From an uncultured Paracoccaceae bacterium (GTDB lineage: Bacteria; Pseudomonadota; Alphaproteobacteria; Rhodobacterales; Rhodobacteraceae): DNA of 40,684 nucleotides. The notes beneath the pieces were generated by a model. The model was given only the letters and a program-made list of their open reading frames with translations. It ran no database searches and was not told the origin of the DNA. Position numbers and translations under genes: made by a program. Shown here in pieces: positions 1-8,900 of the stretch; position 1 is the first letter of the stretch; the number at the start of each line of letters is the position of its first letter. The DNA lies in NCBI GenBank assembly GCA_947496535.1, contig CANMDE010000014.1:1-40684 (forward strand). The letters are read 5' to 3'.

Positions 1-57
1 TGATCAGAAAGGCGCTCGCGCTCCGTTTGATGCCGCACTTTCTGCGCTCGCAAACGT

Positions 58-79
58 CTGTTTTTCCACAGAATCGGAC
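58..79. repeat. degenerate terminal-repeat-like sequence
   Basis: This 22-bp stretch matches the right terminal repeat of the 21943-22116 element at 17 of 22 positions, including the TTTTTC and AATCGG blocks. It could be the worn end of a related insertion element. The match was counted by eye and no partner end was found inside the window. Confidence 0.4.
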
Positions 80-343
80 AAAAACCGACCTTCGCTGCGG
101 GTGCGACCTATCAGGGCACGCGGATGAGGAGCGGACATTAAGCACCTTCGAGCGGGTGCCGGAAGGTATTGACGCGATTATCACCCGAAAATGTAGTGCT
201 TCATAAAGATATAACACCAGTGTTTTGGAGCTAGTCAGCAAGGATTCTGTTTTGCTCAGTGTTCTTTATCTTGGGATATAGCACGGCCATTTTCGCGCTG
301 GTCCCGGTGCCATTGGGGAACCGATCAAGTGCACCCTGAACCG

Positions 344-366
344 TCCGGCGTATAATCCCCGCCGGA
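344..366 (-). terminator. hairpin downstream of the peptide ABC operon
   Basis: A perfect 7-bp stem (TCCGGCG / CGCCGGA) with a 9-nt loop lies 36 nt beyond the stop codon of the last leftward gene. There is no clear U-tract, so it is a candidate terminator or 3' stabilising hairpin rather than a textbook intrinsic terminator. Confidence 0.35.
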
Positions 367-401
367 TACGGAGACAGCGGTGATGACTTTGGTTGCCCGC
401 A

Positions 402-1211
402 TTAGGATGCAGCTCCTGCAGCAAGTTTATTACGCAGGGCGATCTCAGACTGCGACACGACAGGAACCGCGGATATCAGCGCCCGGGTGTAGCTGTTGGC
501 GGGGTTCTCAAACAGGGCTTCTGTTGCTGCGAATTCCACCAACTGCCCCCGTTGGAAGACTGCGACGCGGTCCGCGATGTTGCGGACCACAGACAGGTCG
601 TGGGTGATAAAGAGATAGGTCAGACCGCGTTTTTCGCGCAACTCATGGAGCAGGCGCAAAACGCGGGCCTGCACTAAGACGTCAAGCGCTGATGTTGGCT
701 CGTCCAGGACTACGATCCTGGATTGGCAGGCCAAAGCGCGGGCAATCGCGATGCGTTGGCGCTGGCCACCGGACATGCCAGAGGGCGCGCGGGACGCCAT
801 GGCGGGGTCGAGGCCCACCTCTTCCAGCAAACGCCCAACCACCGTGGGTCGCTCAGACGGTGCACCGTGATTATGCACGTCCAAGGCCAACCGCAGCGAC
901 GCCCCCACAGAGCGGCGTGGATTGAGGGCTGATAGTGGGTTTTGCTGGACCAGTTGGATTTGACTGCGGTGTTCGAGCGTCCTTTTGGGAGGCAATGCGT
1001 TGCCGCGATAGCTGATCTGGCCCTTCGTTGCGGGAATGAGACCAAGGATCATGTTGGCGATGGTACTTTTGCCCGATCCACTTTCGCCCACGATTGCGAG
1101 GCATTCGCCTGTCGCCACGTTCAGCGTCACGTTGTCAACGGCTGTCACAACGGATTCTCCGACGTGGAACTCTTTCGTCACCGCATCAAGTGACAGGATC
1201 GTGTCAGGCAT
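402..1211 (-). CDS. dipeptide/oligopeptide ABC transporter ATP-binding protein (DppF-like)
   Basis: This 269-residue ATPase belongs to the second-ATPase group of peptide/nickel importers. It shows Walker A (GESGSGKST), the signature MSGGQRQR, Walker B (IVVLDEPTSALD) and the switch histidine in LFITHDLSVV. It would energise uptake together with the other ATPase and the two permeases encoded upstream. The start codon overlaps the stop of the preceding ATPase gene by one base (TGATG), which indicates translational coupling. It is the last gene of a five-gene leftward operon. The C-terminal region after the ATPase core is short for DppF, but nothing essential is missing. The family is secure; the transported substrate is not, and the divergent hydantoinase genes suggest a peptide or cyclic amide. 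Confidence 0.92.
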   Translation of the reverse strand: MPDTILSLDAVTKEFHVGESVVTAVDNVTLNVATGECLAIVGESGSGKSTIANMILGLIPATKGQISYRGNALPPKRTLEHRSQIQLVQQNPLSALNPRRSVGASLRLALDVHNHGAPSERPTVVGRLLEEVGLDPAMASRAPSGMSGGQRQRIAIARALACQSRIVVLDEPTSALDVLVQARVLRLLHELREKRGLTYLFITHDLSVVRNIADRVAVFQRGQLVEFAATEALFENPANSYTRALISAVPVVSQSEIALRNKLAAGAAS

Positions 1212-2086
1212 CAGCGCAGCTCCGCATGGTCAATGAAGGGTGCGTCAAAATCCGGTGAGCGTTCTTCGATGTCCGGCACACCGCCACCCGTCAGACGCGG
1301 GATCGCAGACAATAGCGCGCAGGTGTAGGGATGGCGCGGCGCGTCGAATAAGGCCTTTGTCGCTCCATGTTCGACGATTCTGCCCCGGTAAATGACATAA
1401 ATCCGATCCGCGAATTCACGTACGACGCCAAGGTTGTGCGAGATAAACAGCACTGATGTGCCTTGCTGGTCGACCAGATCACGCATCAACGCCAAAGTCT
1501 GCGCCTGCACGGTCACGTCAAGCGCTGTGCCTGGCTCATCTGCCAGCAGCAAACGCGGTTCATTGATGAGTGCCATCGCGATCATGACCCGTTGGTTCAT
1601 GCCCCCCGACAACTGAAAGGAATAACTGTTAAGCACGCGGTCGGTGTCGTCGATGGACACCTCGTTTAGAATTTTGGCGGCGCGTTCGCGTGCTTCGGCC
1701 TTTGTCACCTTCAGGTCGCGCCGCTTGAGCACTTCCTGAAACAACTCGCCAATCCGAAAGACGGGGTTGAGGGCCGATGTGGGATCTTGAAAGATCATCG
1801 AGATATCGCGCCCGCGCAACGCGCGTCGGTCGGCAGACGTCCGCGCGGACAGGTCCGTGCCCTCAAACAATACCTGACCACTCACACGGGCCGTGCGCAC
1901 ATCCTGCATCGTTCCCAGCACAATGCGCGAGGTCACCGATTTGCCCGACCCGCTTTCACCGACAAGGGCGACGCGCTCGCCCGGCGCGACCTTCAGGTCG
2001 ATGCCGTGTAGAATCTCTGTCGTGCCAGACCAGTTTTGAAAGGACAGGCGCAGGTCTTTGATATCAAGGGTGAGTGGATCCGACAT
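1211..2086 (-). CDS. dipeptide/oligopeptide ABC transporter ATP-binding protein (DppD-like)
   Basis: This is the first ATPase of the peptide importer, 291 residues from the chosen start MSDPLTLDIKD. That ATG overlaps the upstream permease stop by one base; the open frame extends further up but only inside the permease gene. Motifs are Walker A (GESGSGKSV), the signature LSGGMNQR, Walker B (LLLADEPGTALD) and the H-loop LFISHNLGVV. The C-terminal HPYTCALLSAIPRL matches the oligopeptide-transporter tail in which peptide ATPases bind an iron-sulfur cluster in some members. Pairing of two distinct ATPases is normal for Dpp/Opp systems. Substrate is inferred only from neighbours. Confidence 0.92.
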   Translation of the reverse strand: MSDPLTLDIKDLRLSFQNWSGTTEILHGIDLKVAPGERVALVGESGSGKSVTSRIVLGTMQDVRTARVSGQVLFEGTDLSARTSADRRALRGRDISMIFQDPTSALNPVFRIGELFQEVLKRRDLKVTKAEARERAAKILNEVSIDDTDRVLNSYSFQLSGGMNQRVMIAMALINEPRLLLADEPGTALDVTVQAQTLALMRDLVDQQGTSVLFISHNLGVVREFADRIYVIYRGRIVEHGATKALFDAPRHPYTCALLSAIPRLTGGGVPDIEERSPDFDAPFIDHAELR

Positions 2087-2916
2087 CAATCTGGCTCTAA
2101 CACATCGCGCAGCACGTCGCCCACCAGGTTGAATCCAAAGACTGCGACCACAATCGCCAGCCCCGGGAACACCGTCATCCACCAGCTATCGGGCAGATAT
2201 CGCGTGCCCTCAGAGACCATGGACCCAAGATCCGGCGTTGGCGCTTGCACCCCAAGGCCAAGGAAGCTGAGCGATGAGGCGATCAGGATCACAAACCCAA
2301 AATCGAGCGTCATCTTCGTGACGATGGCAGGCACGCAATTGGGCAGGATTTCACGAAACATGATGTGGGCATTTGAAGCGCCAATAACCTCGGCGGCCAA
2401 CACATAACCTTCGACCTTTTCGCCGCGCGTGATATTATAAACAAGCCGCGTGTACCATGGCCACCACATGGCCGTGATCGCAAGCATTGCGTTAAACAGC
2501 GTCGGTTCAAGCAAGCCCATGATGGCCAATGCCAGAACCAAAGGCGGGATTGAAAGGAAGATATCGGAAATCCGCATCAGAACGAAATCGGTCCAGCCGC
2601 CGATGTAACCCGCGATCAACCCAAAGGCCACGCCGATAGGCGGGGCGATCAGCAGCACCACCAGTCCCATCCCAAGTGCGACTTGGTAGGCATAGATAAT
2701 CCGCGTCAGGATATCGCGCCCCACAACGTCGGTGCCCAAGAGATACTCAGCCGAGGGGGGAGTGTTGGCGAAGGCGAAGTTGATCACAGCGCCCGCATGC
2801 TCGGGGTGCGGCGCGATGAAGTCTGCGAAGGTAGCACAGACAAACACAGCGCCCACCAGCAAAAGGCCAATCACTGACAGCGGGTTGGACAATAGAATAT
2901 AGGCGGCGCGCTTCAT
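2086..2916 (-). CDS. peptide ABC transporter permease (DppC-like)
   Basis: This 276-residue inner-membrane permease has an N-terminal membrane helix (about residues 12-34) and five further hydrophobic segments. The coupling loop is recognisable in AAEVIGASNAHIMFREILP, with the EAA-type contact helix that docks to the ATPases. It lacks a long N-terminal extension, as usual for DppC. Its ATG overlaps the DppB-like stop by 4 bp (ATGA), and its own stop overlaps the next start, so the operon is tightly coupled. It forms the translocation pore with the DppB-like protein. Confidence 0.92.
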   Translation of the reverse strand: MKRAAYILLSNPLSVIGLLLVGAVFVCATFADFIAPHPEHAGAVINFAFANTPPSAEYLLGTDVVGRDILTRIIYAYQVALGMGLVVLLIAPPIGVAFGLIAGYIGGWTDFVLMRISDIFLSIPPLVLALAIMGLLEPTLFNAMLAITAMWWPWYTRLVYNITRGEKVEGYVLAAEVIGASNAHIMFREILPNCVPAIVTKMTLDFGFVILIASSLSFLGLGVQAPTPDLGSMVSEGTRYLPDSWWMTVFPGLAIVVAVFGFNLVGDVLRDVLEPD

Positions 2917-3935
2917 CTGCTGCTCTCAGAGTATCTGATCCGTGGATTAAGGATCGACACCAGAAAATCCACGATGAGGTTCGTGACAAGGAATGTCGCA
3001 GAGATGATCAGAACGGTCCCAACAATCGCGTTCAGGTCTTTTTGCAGGATCACCCCGACACCATAGCGCGACAGTCCCGGCCAGGCAAAGATGACCTCGA
3101 CCAGAAAGGCGTTCCCGAGAAGCGCCGCAAAGTCGAGCCCGATGATCGTCAAAGATGGAATGAGCGATGGCTTGAATGCATAGCGCCGCGCGATGCGGGC
3201 CTCGGAAAAGCCGTAAGCTTGTGCCATCTCAATGGCGGGCTGTTCGTAGGTCGCAATCATGTTGGACCGTGTCAGTCGCGCGGCCTGTCCTATACCAGAC
3301 AGCGCGAGCGCGAAGGCGGGCAAGATCAAATGATGCAAGGCCGAGGCGAAAGCATCAAAGCGGCCCGCAGCCAACGTGTCGATCAGCATGAACCCCGTCA
3401 GGCGTTCAACATCAAGCGTGTCGCTGATCCGGCCGGTGATGGGGAAAAGCGGTGTGAAATAGGCAAAGACCAGAACCAGCCCAACAGCCCAAACAAAGGC
3501 TGGCGCAGAGACCGCAAGCAACGAGATAACCCGAACCAGATTATCAGGCCATTGCCCGCAATGCCTGGCCGAGATTGCGCCAAGCGGTAGCCCCAACATC
3601 ACCATCATCAGCCCCGCCAAGAGAACCAATTCTAAAGTCGCGGGCAGGTATTCGACCAGATCGGTCATCACGGGTCGATTGGAATAGAGCGATATACCAA
3701 GATCACCGCGCATAAGATCACCCACGAACAGGCTGTATTGCACGATGATCGGTTCATTCAGATTCAGTGTCTCGCGCATCTGTTCAACCTGCGCTTCGGT
3801 TGCACGGGGGCCAAGGGCGATGCGTGCAGGGTCACCTGGAATGATGCGAGCGATAAAGAATATCAGCATCGACACGCCGATCAAAACGATCAACGACGCG
3901 CCCAGCCGTCCCAAAAATCTTGTGAAAATCGACAA
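2913..3935 (-). CDS. peptide ABC transporter permease (DppB-like)
   Basis: The protein has 340 residues from a TTG start at 3935. I chose this start because an AAAGG ribosome-binding site sits six bases upstream and the protein then begins with the usual DppB membrane helix (residues about 9-30, ending IARIIPGDPA). An upstream in-frame extension of 50 residues is polar and unlike the family. The sequence carries the typical periplasmic region (GPRATEAQVEQMRETL) and the EAA loop near EMAQAYGFSEARIARRYAF. It forms the heterodimeric pore with the DppC-like permease. The gap of about 70 bp to the binding-protein gene upstream is the only sizeable one in the operon. Confidence 0.9.
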   Translation of the reverse strand: MSIFTRFLGRLGASLIVLIGVSMLIFFIARIIPGDPARIALGPRATEAQVEQMRETLNLNEPIIVQYSLFVGDLMRGDLGISLYSNRPVMTDLVEYLPATLELVLLAGLMMVMLGLPLGAISARHCGQWPDNLVRVISLLAVSAPAFVWAVGLVLVFAYFTPLFPITGRISDTLDVERLTGFMLIDTLAAGRFDAFASALHHLILPAFALALSGIGQAARLTRSNMIATYEQPAIEMAQAYGFSEARIARRYAFKPSLIPSLTIIGLDFAALLGNAFLVEVIFAWPGLSRYGVGVILQKDLNAIVGTVLIISATFLVTNLIVDFLVSILNPRIRYSESSR

Positions 3936-4005
3936 GCTGCACCTTTCGTGAAACGTGCAAAGGGGGCCGCATTTTCGGGCGCGGGCCCCATTCAAGGAGA
4001 AAGGA

Positions 4006-5592
4006 TCAATTCGCGTCAGGCAAAGAAATATCCGCAAACCGCATATTGAAGCCGGAGACCGGATAGCTCCGCGCCGGGTCTGCAAGGTTGTGGTAGGTCA
4101 CGCCATCCCGCACAGCAAACGGGCTCAGCAGTTCATAGGCAAAGATATCCGGCACCTCTTGCGCCAGAATGGCGTTCGCCTGTGCATAGATTTCTTGACG
4201 GACGGCTTCATCAGTCTCGACCCGGCCTTCGTCCAACAGCGCATCCAGTTCCGGGTTCGCGTAATAAGACGACGATATCCATGTTGGTGGCTGGGACGAG
4301 TGATACATTGTGTAAAGCAATGAATCCGTATCCGGTGAGGCCGCAGCAATCGCGATTTCGACCACATGCGGTGCGGTTGGCGGTGCCGTCACCTGTTCGG
4401 TCAACAAGGCCCATGGTGTACGAACAATTTCAACGTCAAAGCCGAGCGTGCTGTAGATGGCCTGCATCATCAATGCACCTCGTTCGCGTGCGGGCGTTTC
4501 TGCTATAAAGGCCACCTCCAAGGGATACTCCGCTGGATCGTAAGCGCACAGCGCCAGTTCTTCCTGCGCCAACGCCATATCCTGCGCAAACACCGGCAGG
4601 CTTGCGTCATAGCCCGGCAAACCCTGAGGGATCGCGCCAGACATTGGTGTGCCTGTTGAGGTGTCATCGTTGATCTGGGTCAACTGCGCCATGGTCGCAT
4701 AGTCAAACGCATAAGCCAGCGCGCGGCGGCAATGCACGTCATCCAAAGGTGCGCGCTGCGTGTTTAGCTTGAAATACTCGCCTGTCAGACCCGCCTCTGT
4801 CACCAAGGTCGCGCCATCTTCTGCAAGACCTGCATAAACCTCTGGCGGCAGCCACTGGCTAGAGATGTCATGCTCGCCCTGGCTCATCAATGCGCGAACG
4901 GTAGAGGGTTCCAGACCATAACGGAAGCGCACGGTTTCGGGGTATCCTTCGACCGGCTCCAGGAAGTAATCGGTCTCATATGCCAAAACAGTTTCCGTTT
5001 GCGGATCATGGCTGGTGATAATGTAAGGGCCTGAACCTGCGCTGTTTTGCGACATCCAGGTCGAGGCCCAATCGCCATCGACTTCGTTGGCCTGTACTGT
5101 TGCCATATCAACCACGGGCATACGCACCAAGGTAGCAAGGAAGGGCGCGAAGGGCTCTGCCAATGTAAAGACGACGGTATGATCTGCCGTGGCTTCAACG
5201 CTCTCGACAACCCCTGCAAAGAGACTCGAGTTGCCCTGAGCCAATGCAATCATCCGTTCAAACGAATAGACCACATCGGCGGCGGTCAGCGGGTTGCCGG
5301 AATTGAACGTCACATCATCGCGCAGCGTGAACGTATAGGTCGAACCATCAATGGTCCATTCTGAGGCCAGATGCGGCTGTACGCCTGATCCACCCTGTTT
5401 GGGATAAACCAGCGTGTCATACAAGTTGATGGCAAGAACGGTATCGGCGTAGTCGGTACCCTTTGCCGGGTCAATTTCACCAACGGCAACTTCGTCTGCG
5501 CGTAAAATCCGCTCTGCTGCAACGGGTGCCGCAGCCAAAGTCAGCGCCAGCAGGGTCGTGCCCAGAAGTGTGGTCTTCGTGTCTAATGTCAT
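4006..5592 (-). CDS. ABC transporter substrate-binding protein, family 5 (peptide/nickel type)
   Basis: This 528-residue periplasmic protein begins MTLDTKTTLLGTTLLALTL and has a Sec signal peptide with a likely cut after APVAA. The ATG at 5592 has an AGGG-type ribosome site; an alternative ATG at 5619 would add nine residues. The mature part shows the family-5 features: an early LYDTLVYPK segment, LASEWTIDGSTYTFTLRDDVTFNSG, and later HCRRALAYAFDY. These are the hallmarks of dipeptide/oligopeptide binding proteins. It is the first gene of the leftward operon and is read from the divergent promoter at 5692-5721. The ligand cannot be read from sequence; the divergent hydantoinase/oxoprolinase genes point to small peptides or N-cyclised amino acids. 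Confidence 0.93.
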   Translation of the reverse strand: MTLDTKTTLLGTTLLALTLAAAPVAAERILRADEVAVGEIDPAKGTDYADTVLAINLYDTLVYPKQGGSGVQPHLASEWTIDGSTYTFTLRDDVTFNSGNPLTAADVVYSFERMIALAQGNSSLFAGVVESVEATADHTVVFTLAEPFAPFLATLVRMPVVDMATVQANEVDGDWASTWMSQNSAGSGPYIITSHDPQTETVLAYETDYFLEPVEGYPETVRFRYGLEPSTVRALMSQGEHDISSQWLPPEVYAGLAEDGATLVTEAGLTGEYFKLNTQRAPLDDVHCRRALAYAFDYATMAQLTQINDDTSTGTPMSGAIPQGLPGYDASLPVFAQDMALAQEELALCAYDPAEYPLEVAFIAETPARERGALMMQAIYSTLGFDVEIVRTPWALLTEQVTAPPTAPHVVEIAIAAASPDTDSLLYTMYHSSQPPTWISSSYYANPELDALLDEGRVETDEAVRQEIYAQANAILAQEVPDIFAYELLSPFAVRDGVTYHNLADPARSYPVSGFNMRFADISLPDAN

Positions 5593-5691
5593 CAGAAATC
5601 CCTGTCCTTGATTGAACATGACCCAATCTTCCCGAGACCCTAACGAATGGTCGGTGTTGATAGGCTGCGTCATTTTTTTAGTTCTACTGCA

Positions 5692-5727
5692 ATTATCTTG
5701 ACAAAGCCCACCATTTGTCAACATAAA
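5692..5727. promoter_or_regulatory. divergent promoters sharing a palindromic operator
   Basis: The perfect inverted repeat TTGACAAA-N8-TTTGTCAA (5698-5721) supplies a consensus TTGACA to each strand. Leftward, TTGACA (5716-5721) is 18 bp from GATAAT (5692-5697), upstream of the peptide-binding-protein gene. Rightward, TTGACA (5698-5703) is 18 bp from CATAAA (5722-5727), upstream of the XRE-cupin gene. A protein bound to the palindrome would cover both -35 boxes, so it is the natural candidate operator for the adjacent regulator. Confidence 0.6.
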
Positions 5728-5734
5728 TTTAGAT

Positions 5735-6343
5735 ATGCTAAAAAATATGAATGAACACACAATCGAAGACGTCGCCGATTTGGGCAGCAAGCTTCGCCGG
5801 CGCCGCAAAGAGTTAGGCTTAACGCTTGAAGCCGTGGCAAAAGAGGCGGGGGTGACAACAGGCTTCATCAGCCAGGTCGAACGCAAAATCACATCACCGT
5901 CACTGGCGTCTTTGACAGCAATGGCTGACGCCTTGGGTGCGCATATTGCTGACTTCTTCGACCCGCCTCCCAAACCAGAAGAAACCAGTCGTGCAAAGAT
6001 GCGCGAAATCTATGCGTCGCCCGGTGGCGGCTTTGATTTCGAACGCCTGTCCACATCTTTTGATGGTAGCACCTTGAATGGTCTTCTGGTGCATCACCCG
6101 CCCGGCTTCGTTATCGCAGAAATGGTCCACGAGGGTGAGGAATTTTACTATGTCATCAAGGGCGCTTTGACGATGACAGTGGACGGCGTGCGTACGGTGC
6201 TGGGTGCTGGCGATTCTATTCATTTCGACAGCATGCGCCCCCATTCCGTACAGAACGAAACCGGCGAAACCGTTACGGTTCTGGTCGTTAACACGATGGA
6301 CCTGTTCGGTGAAGATCGTGAAGAAGGACCACCACATGGCTGA
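5735..6343 (+). CDS. XRE-family transcriptional regulator with C-terminal cupin domain
   Basis: This 202-residue regulator has an N-terminal helix-turn-helix (about residues 16-75, with TTGFISQVERKITSPSLASL) and a C-terminal cupin (about 110-195, with EEFYYVIKGALTMTVDG and HFDSMRPHSVQNE). The architecture is the HipB/PuuR/SutR type that binds a small effector. No ribosome site precedes ATG 5735. A second ATG at 5747 would put the start about 13 nt downstream of the predicted transcription start, so a short or leaderless start is possible. It overlaps the next gene by 8 bp and probably controls both divergent operons through the palindrome in the shared promoter. Confidence 0.9.
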   Translation: MLKNMNEHTIEDVADLGSKLRRRRKELGLTLEAVAKEAGVTTGFISQVERKITSPSLASLTAMADALGAHIADFFDPPPKPEETSRAKMREIYASPGGGFDFERLSTSFDGSTLNGLLVHHPPGFVIAEMVHEGEEFYYVIKGALTMTVDGVRTVLGAGDSIHFDSMRPHSVQNETGETVTVLVVNTMDLFGEDREEGPPHG

Positions 6344-6830
6344 TTTCGCCCCATTTGTCGCGGCGTTGGCCCAACCGAACGCATCACGAGGCGCGTTCAA
6401 AGCGCTGGCGCAATTGGCCTATGATATTCTTGATCTCAAACAATTCACGGTCATGTCCGTTGATCAAAAACGCGGCGTGGCGGCACGCATTTTCTCCGAC
6501 GATCCAGTGCCCTACCCTGTAGGCGGTGAGAAACCGATCCTTAAAACCATCTGGACGGAAACCGTTCTGGGACGGCAAGAAACCTTTGTGGGCAACACGA
6601 TCGAAGACCTTGCCGAAGTGTTCCCCGATTGGGAAAAGATCCAATCCCTTGGCTTGGAAAGTTGCCTGAACTTGCCAATCATCATTGATGGCGACGTGGT
6701 GGGGACGCTGAATTGTCTGAACGTTGCGGACCATTTCACCCCGGAACGCATCTCAGCCGCAAATCAATTAAAACTCCCCGGTGCTGCCGCATTCCTGCTG
6801 GCAAGCCAAGCCTCAGGACCCAAGACATGA
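6336..6830 (+). CDS. small GAF-domain protein
   Basis: The 164-residue product is almost entirely one GAF domain. It includes LDLKQFTVMSVDQ near the start and the core LGLESCLNLPIIIDGDVVGTLNC at about residues 108-130, which is the usual beta-strand with the GxLN motif. It has no output domain, signal peptide or membrane segment. GAF domains bind small ligands; here the protein may sense or carry a pathway intermediate, but a direct catalytic role cannot be excluded. The start ATG lies inside the end of the regulator gene (8-bp overlap) and its stop overlaps the HyuA start by 4 bp, so all three are translationally coupled. The ATG was chosen because it restores family length; the open frame extends 44 codons further into the regulator. 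Confidence 0.8.
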   Translation: MADFAPFVAALAQPNASRGAFKALAQLAYDILDLKQFTVMSVDQKRGVAARIFSDDPVPYPVGGEKPILKTIWTETVLGRQETFVGNTIEDLAEVFPDWEKIQSLGLESCLNLPIIIDGDVVGTLNCLNVADHFTPERISAANQLKLPGAAAFLLASQASGPKT

Positions 6831-8896
6831 GTGATACAACCCGCCGTGTCGCCACCGATGTTGGTGGCACATTCACTGACCTTGTGGCTTTTGAAACCGG
6901 CGCTGACGGTCAACTTAAGATCACCACCGCAAAATCAGACACAACGCCTCCGAATTTCGAAGCAGGCGTTTTGAACGTGCTAGAAAAGGGCGGCATTGAT
7001 CCTGCGACAGTCGATTTCATGGCCCATGGCACAACTGTTGTGATCAACGCGCTGACCGAACGCAAAGGCGTGCCTGTCGGTTTGATCACGACCGAAGGGT
7101 TCCGCGACATCTTGGAAATCGCGCGGGGTAACCGCCCCGATTTCTTCAACCTGCATTACGTTAAGCCCGCCCCTTTTGTGCCACGTCATCTGCGTGCAGA
7201 AGTGCCGGGGCGTATGACATATCTAGGTGATGAACGGGCACCTTTGGACCTTTCAACACTTCCTGACATTATGGAAAATTTCCGCGCTGAAGGCGTAGAG
7301 GCCGTCGCGATTTGTCTGTTGCATGGTTACGCAAACCCAACGCACGAAAAGGCGGTTCTTGCAGAAGTTGAAAAGCTCTGGCCAGACGTGTCTGTCGTCG
7401 CTTCGCATCAAATCACACGTGAATGGCGCGAGTACGAACGCACAAATACGACCGTCTTGTCCGCCTTTGTGCAACCTGTGGCCGCGCGTTACTTGAGCCA
7501 GCTTGATGACGGCCTGAAGTCGCGCGGATTACCAAAATCGCCTTATATCATGCAGTCCAACTGCGGGATCGATAGCCTTGCTGCGACATCGAAAATCCCA
7601 ATCACGATGGTCGAAAGCGGCCCCGCCTCCGGCTTTTGGGGTGCTGCGGAACTTGGCAAGCTGATCGGAGAACCCGATATCCTCGCGCTCGATATCGGGG
7701 GCACGACAGCAAAGTGTTCTTTGATCGAAGGCGGTGAGGTCAAAATCATGACCGACTACTGGATCGAACGTAGCCGCAAGTCTGCGGGCTACCCGATCAT
7801 GGTACCAGTGGTTGATCTCGTCGAGATAGGCAATGGCGGCGGTTCGATCGCGCGTGTTGATGATTTTGGTAAGCTGCATGTCGGGCCGCAATCGGCGGGT
7901 GCTTTGCCAGGGCCAGCAGCCTACGGCAAGGGTGGCACGCAAGCGACAACGACGGATGCCAACCTCTGGCTGGGCCGGATCAACCGGGGCTATTTCTGCG
8001 GTGGGAGTGTCGAGGCTGATATGGCAGCGACCGAAAGCACGCTCAGCGATCTAGCAAGTAAGCTGGATGTCACCGTGGATGATGCGGCGCGCGGAATTGT
8101 GCGGATCGCGAATGACAATATGGTCAATGCGCTGAAACTGGTCAGTCTGAATCGAGGCCATGACACACGCGACTTTACACTGCTGGCCTTTGGCGGTGGC
8201 GGGTCGATGCATGCAGTGGCCTTGGCGCAAGAATTACAAATGAAGAAGGTCATCGTCCCGGCTGCGGCCTCAGTTTTCTCAGCTTGGGGCATGATGATGA
8301 GCGACCTGCGCCGCGACTATTTCGCGACCCAACTAATGGACCTAACAGCGGGTGCCGGCGCGCGGATCGAAGATATTTTCGCCCAGACTGAGGCCGAGGC
8401 CCGCGCCGCGTTTGAAGCCGAAGGCGTCGCCCCAGACAAGATCAGTTTCCTGCGCTACGGCAAGCTCCGCTATCAAAATCAGGAGCATACGACCGAAGTT
8501 CCGTTGACGGGCGATATTACCGATGCGTCGCTGGACAAGATCGCACAGGAATTCCACGCGATCTATGAAAAAGAATACACCTACCGATTGTATGCACCAG
8601 TCGAGATGGTCGGTGTCCACCTTGTTGCACGCGCAGAGGTTGGAAAGCTGATCATGGCCCCGGCCAAGCTTTGCCCTGCTGATGCGCAAGGGGCCATTAA
8701 GGCGACCCGCGCGGTGGATTACGCGTTGGAAGGTGTGCATGAGGCGACGATTTACGATGGTGATGCGCTCAAACCCGGTATGTCTTTCACTGGACCGGCG
8801 ATCATTGAAGATAGTGGATCAACGGTGGTGATCCATCCCGGCAATCAGGTGTCGATTGATGCCTATTCGAACATTCACATCGTGTTGGAGGCTTGA
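6827..8896 (+). CDS. hydantoinase/5-oxoprolinase family protein, A subunit (HyuA-like)
   Basis: This 689-residue ATP-dependent amidohydrolase subunit starts MSDTTRRVATDVGGTFTD, the characteristic N-terminal phosphate-binding motif. Further family marks are HGTTVVINALTERKG, the second ATPase motif LALDIGGTTAKCSLIEGG, GNGGGSIARVD and FGGGGSMHAVAL. The family includes N-methylhydantoinase A, the A half of eukaryotic-type 5-oxoprolinase, acetophenone carboxylase and caprolactamase subunits. It works with the HyuB subunit encoded directly downstream (4 bp after the stop). The linked peptide importer and peptidase remnant suggest a cyclic amide such as a hydantoin, 5-oxoproline or diketopiperazine-derived compound. 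The exact substrate is not readable from sequence. Confidence 0.93.
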   Translation: MSDTTRRVATDVGGTFTDLVAFETGADGQLKITTAKSDTTPPNFEAGVLNVLEKGGIDPATVDFMAHGTTVVINALTERKGVPVGLITTEGFRDILEIARGNRPDFFNLHYVKPAPFVPRHLRAEVPGRMTYLGDERAPLDLSTLPDIMENFRAEGVEAVAICLLHGYANPTHEKAVLAEVEKLWPDVSVVASHQITREWREYERTNTTVLSAFVQPVAARYLSQLDDGLKSRGLPKSPYIMQSNCGIDSLAATSKIPITMVESGPASGFWGAAELGKLIGEPDILALDIGGTTAKCSLIEGGEVKIMTDYWIERSRKSAGYPIMVPVVDLVEIGNGGGSIARVDDFGKLHVGPQSAGALPGPAAYGKGGTQATTTDANLWLGRINRGYFCGGSVEADMAATESTLSDLASKLDVTVDDAARGIVRIANDNMVNALKLVSLNRGHDTRDFTLLAFGGGGSMHAVALAQELQMKKVIVPAAASVFSAWGMMMSDLRRDYFATQLMDLTAGAGARIEDIFAQTEAEARAAFEAEGVAPDKISFLRYGKLRYQNQEHTTEVPLTGDITDASLDKIAQEFHAIYEKEYTYRLYAPVEMVGVHLVARAEVGKLIMAPAKLCPADAQGAIKATRAVDYALEGVHEATIYDGDALKPGMSFTGPAIIEDSGSTVVIHPGNQVSIDAYSNIHIVLEA

Positions 8897-8900
8897 GGCC

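Larger units (their letters stand above)
1..401. other. intergenic region with mobile-element-like end
   Basis: No coding region with recognisable similarity was found. The stretch holds a sequence at 58-79 resembling the terminal repeat of the MITE at 21.9-22.1 kb, and a hairpin at 344-366 just past the end of the leftward ABC operon. The rest is unassigned. Confidence 0.5.

Noticed and set aside
3936..4085. 50-residue N-terminal extension of the DppB-like permease
   Set aside because: It is polar, overlaps the end of the binding-protein gene and lacks family similarity; the TTG at 3935 has an AAAGG site.
5593..5973. 127-residue N-terminal extension of the peptide-binding protein
   Set aside because: It runs antisense through the divergent regulator and promoter region, and a normal signal peptide begins at 5592 with a ribosome site.
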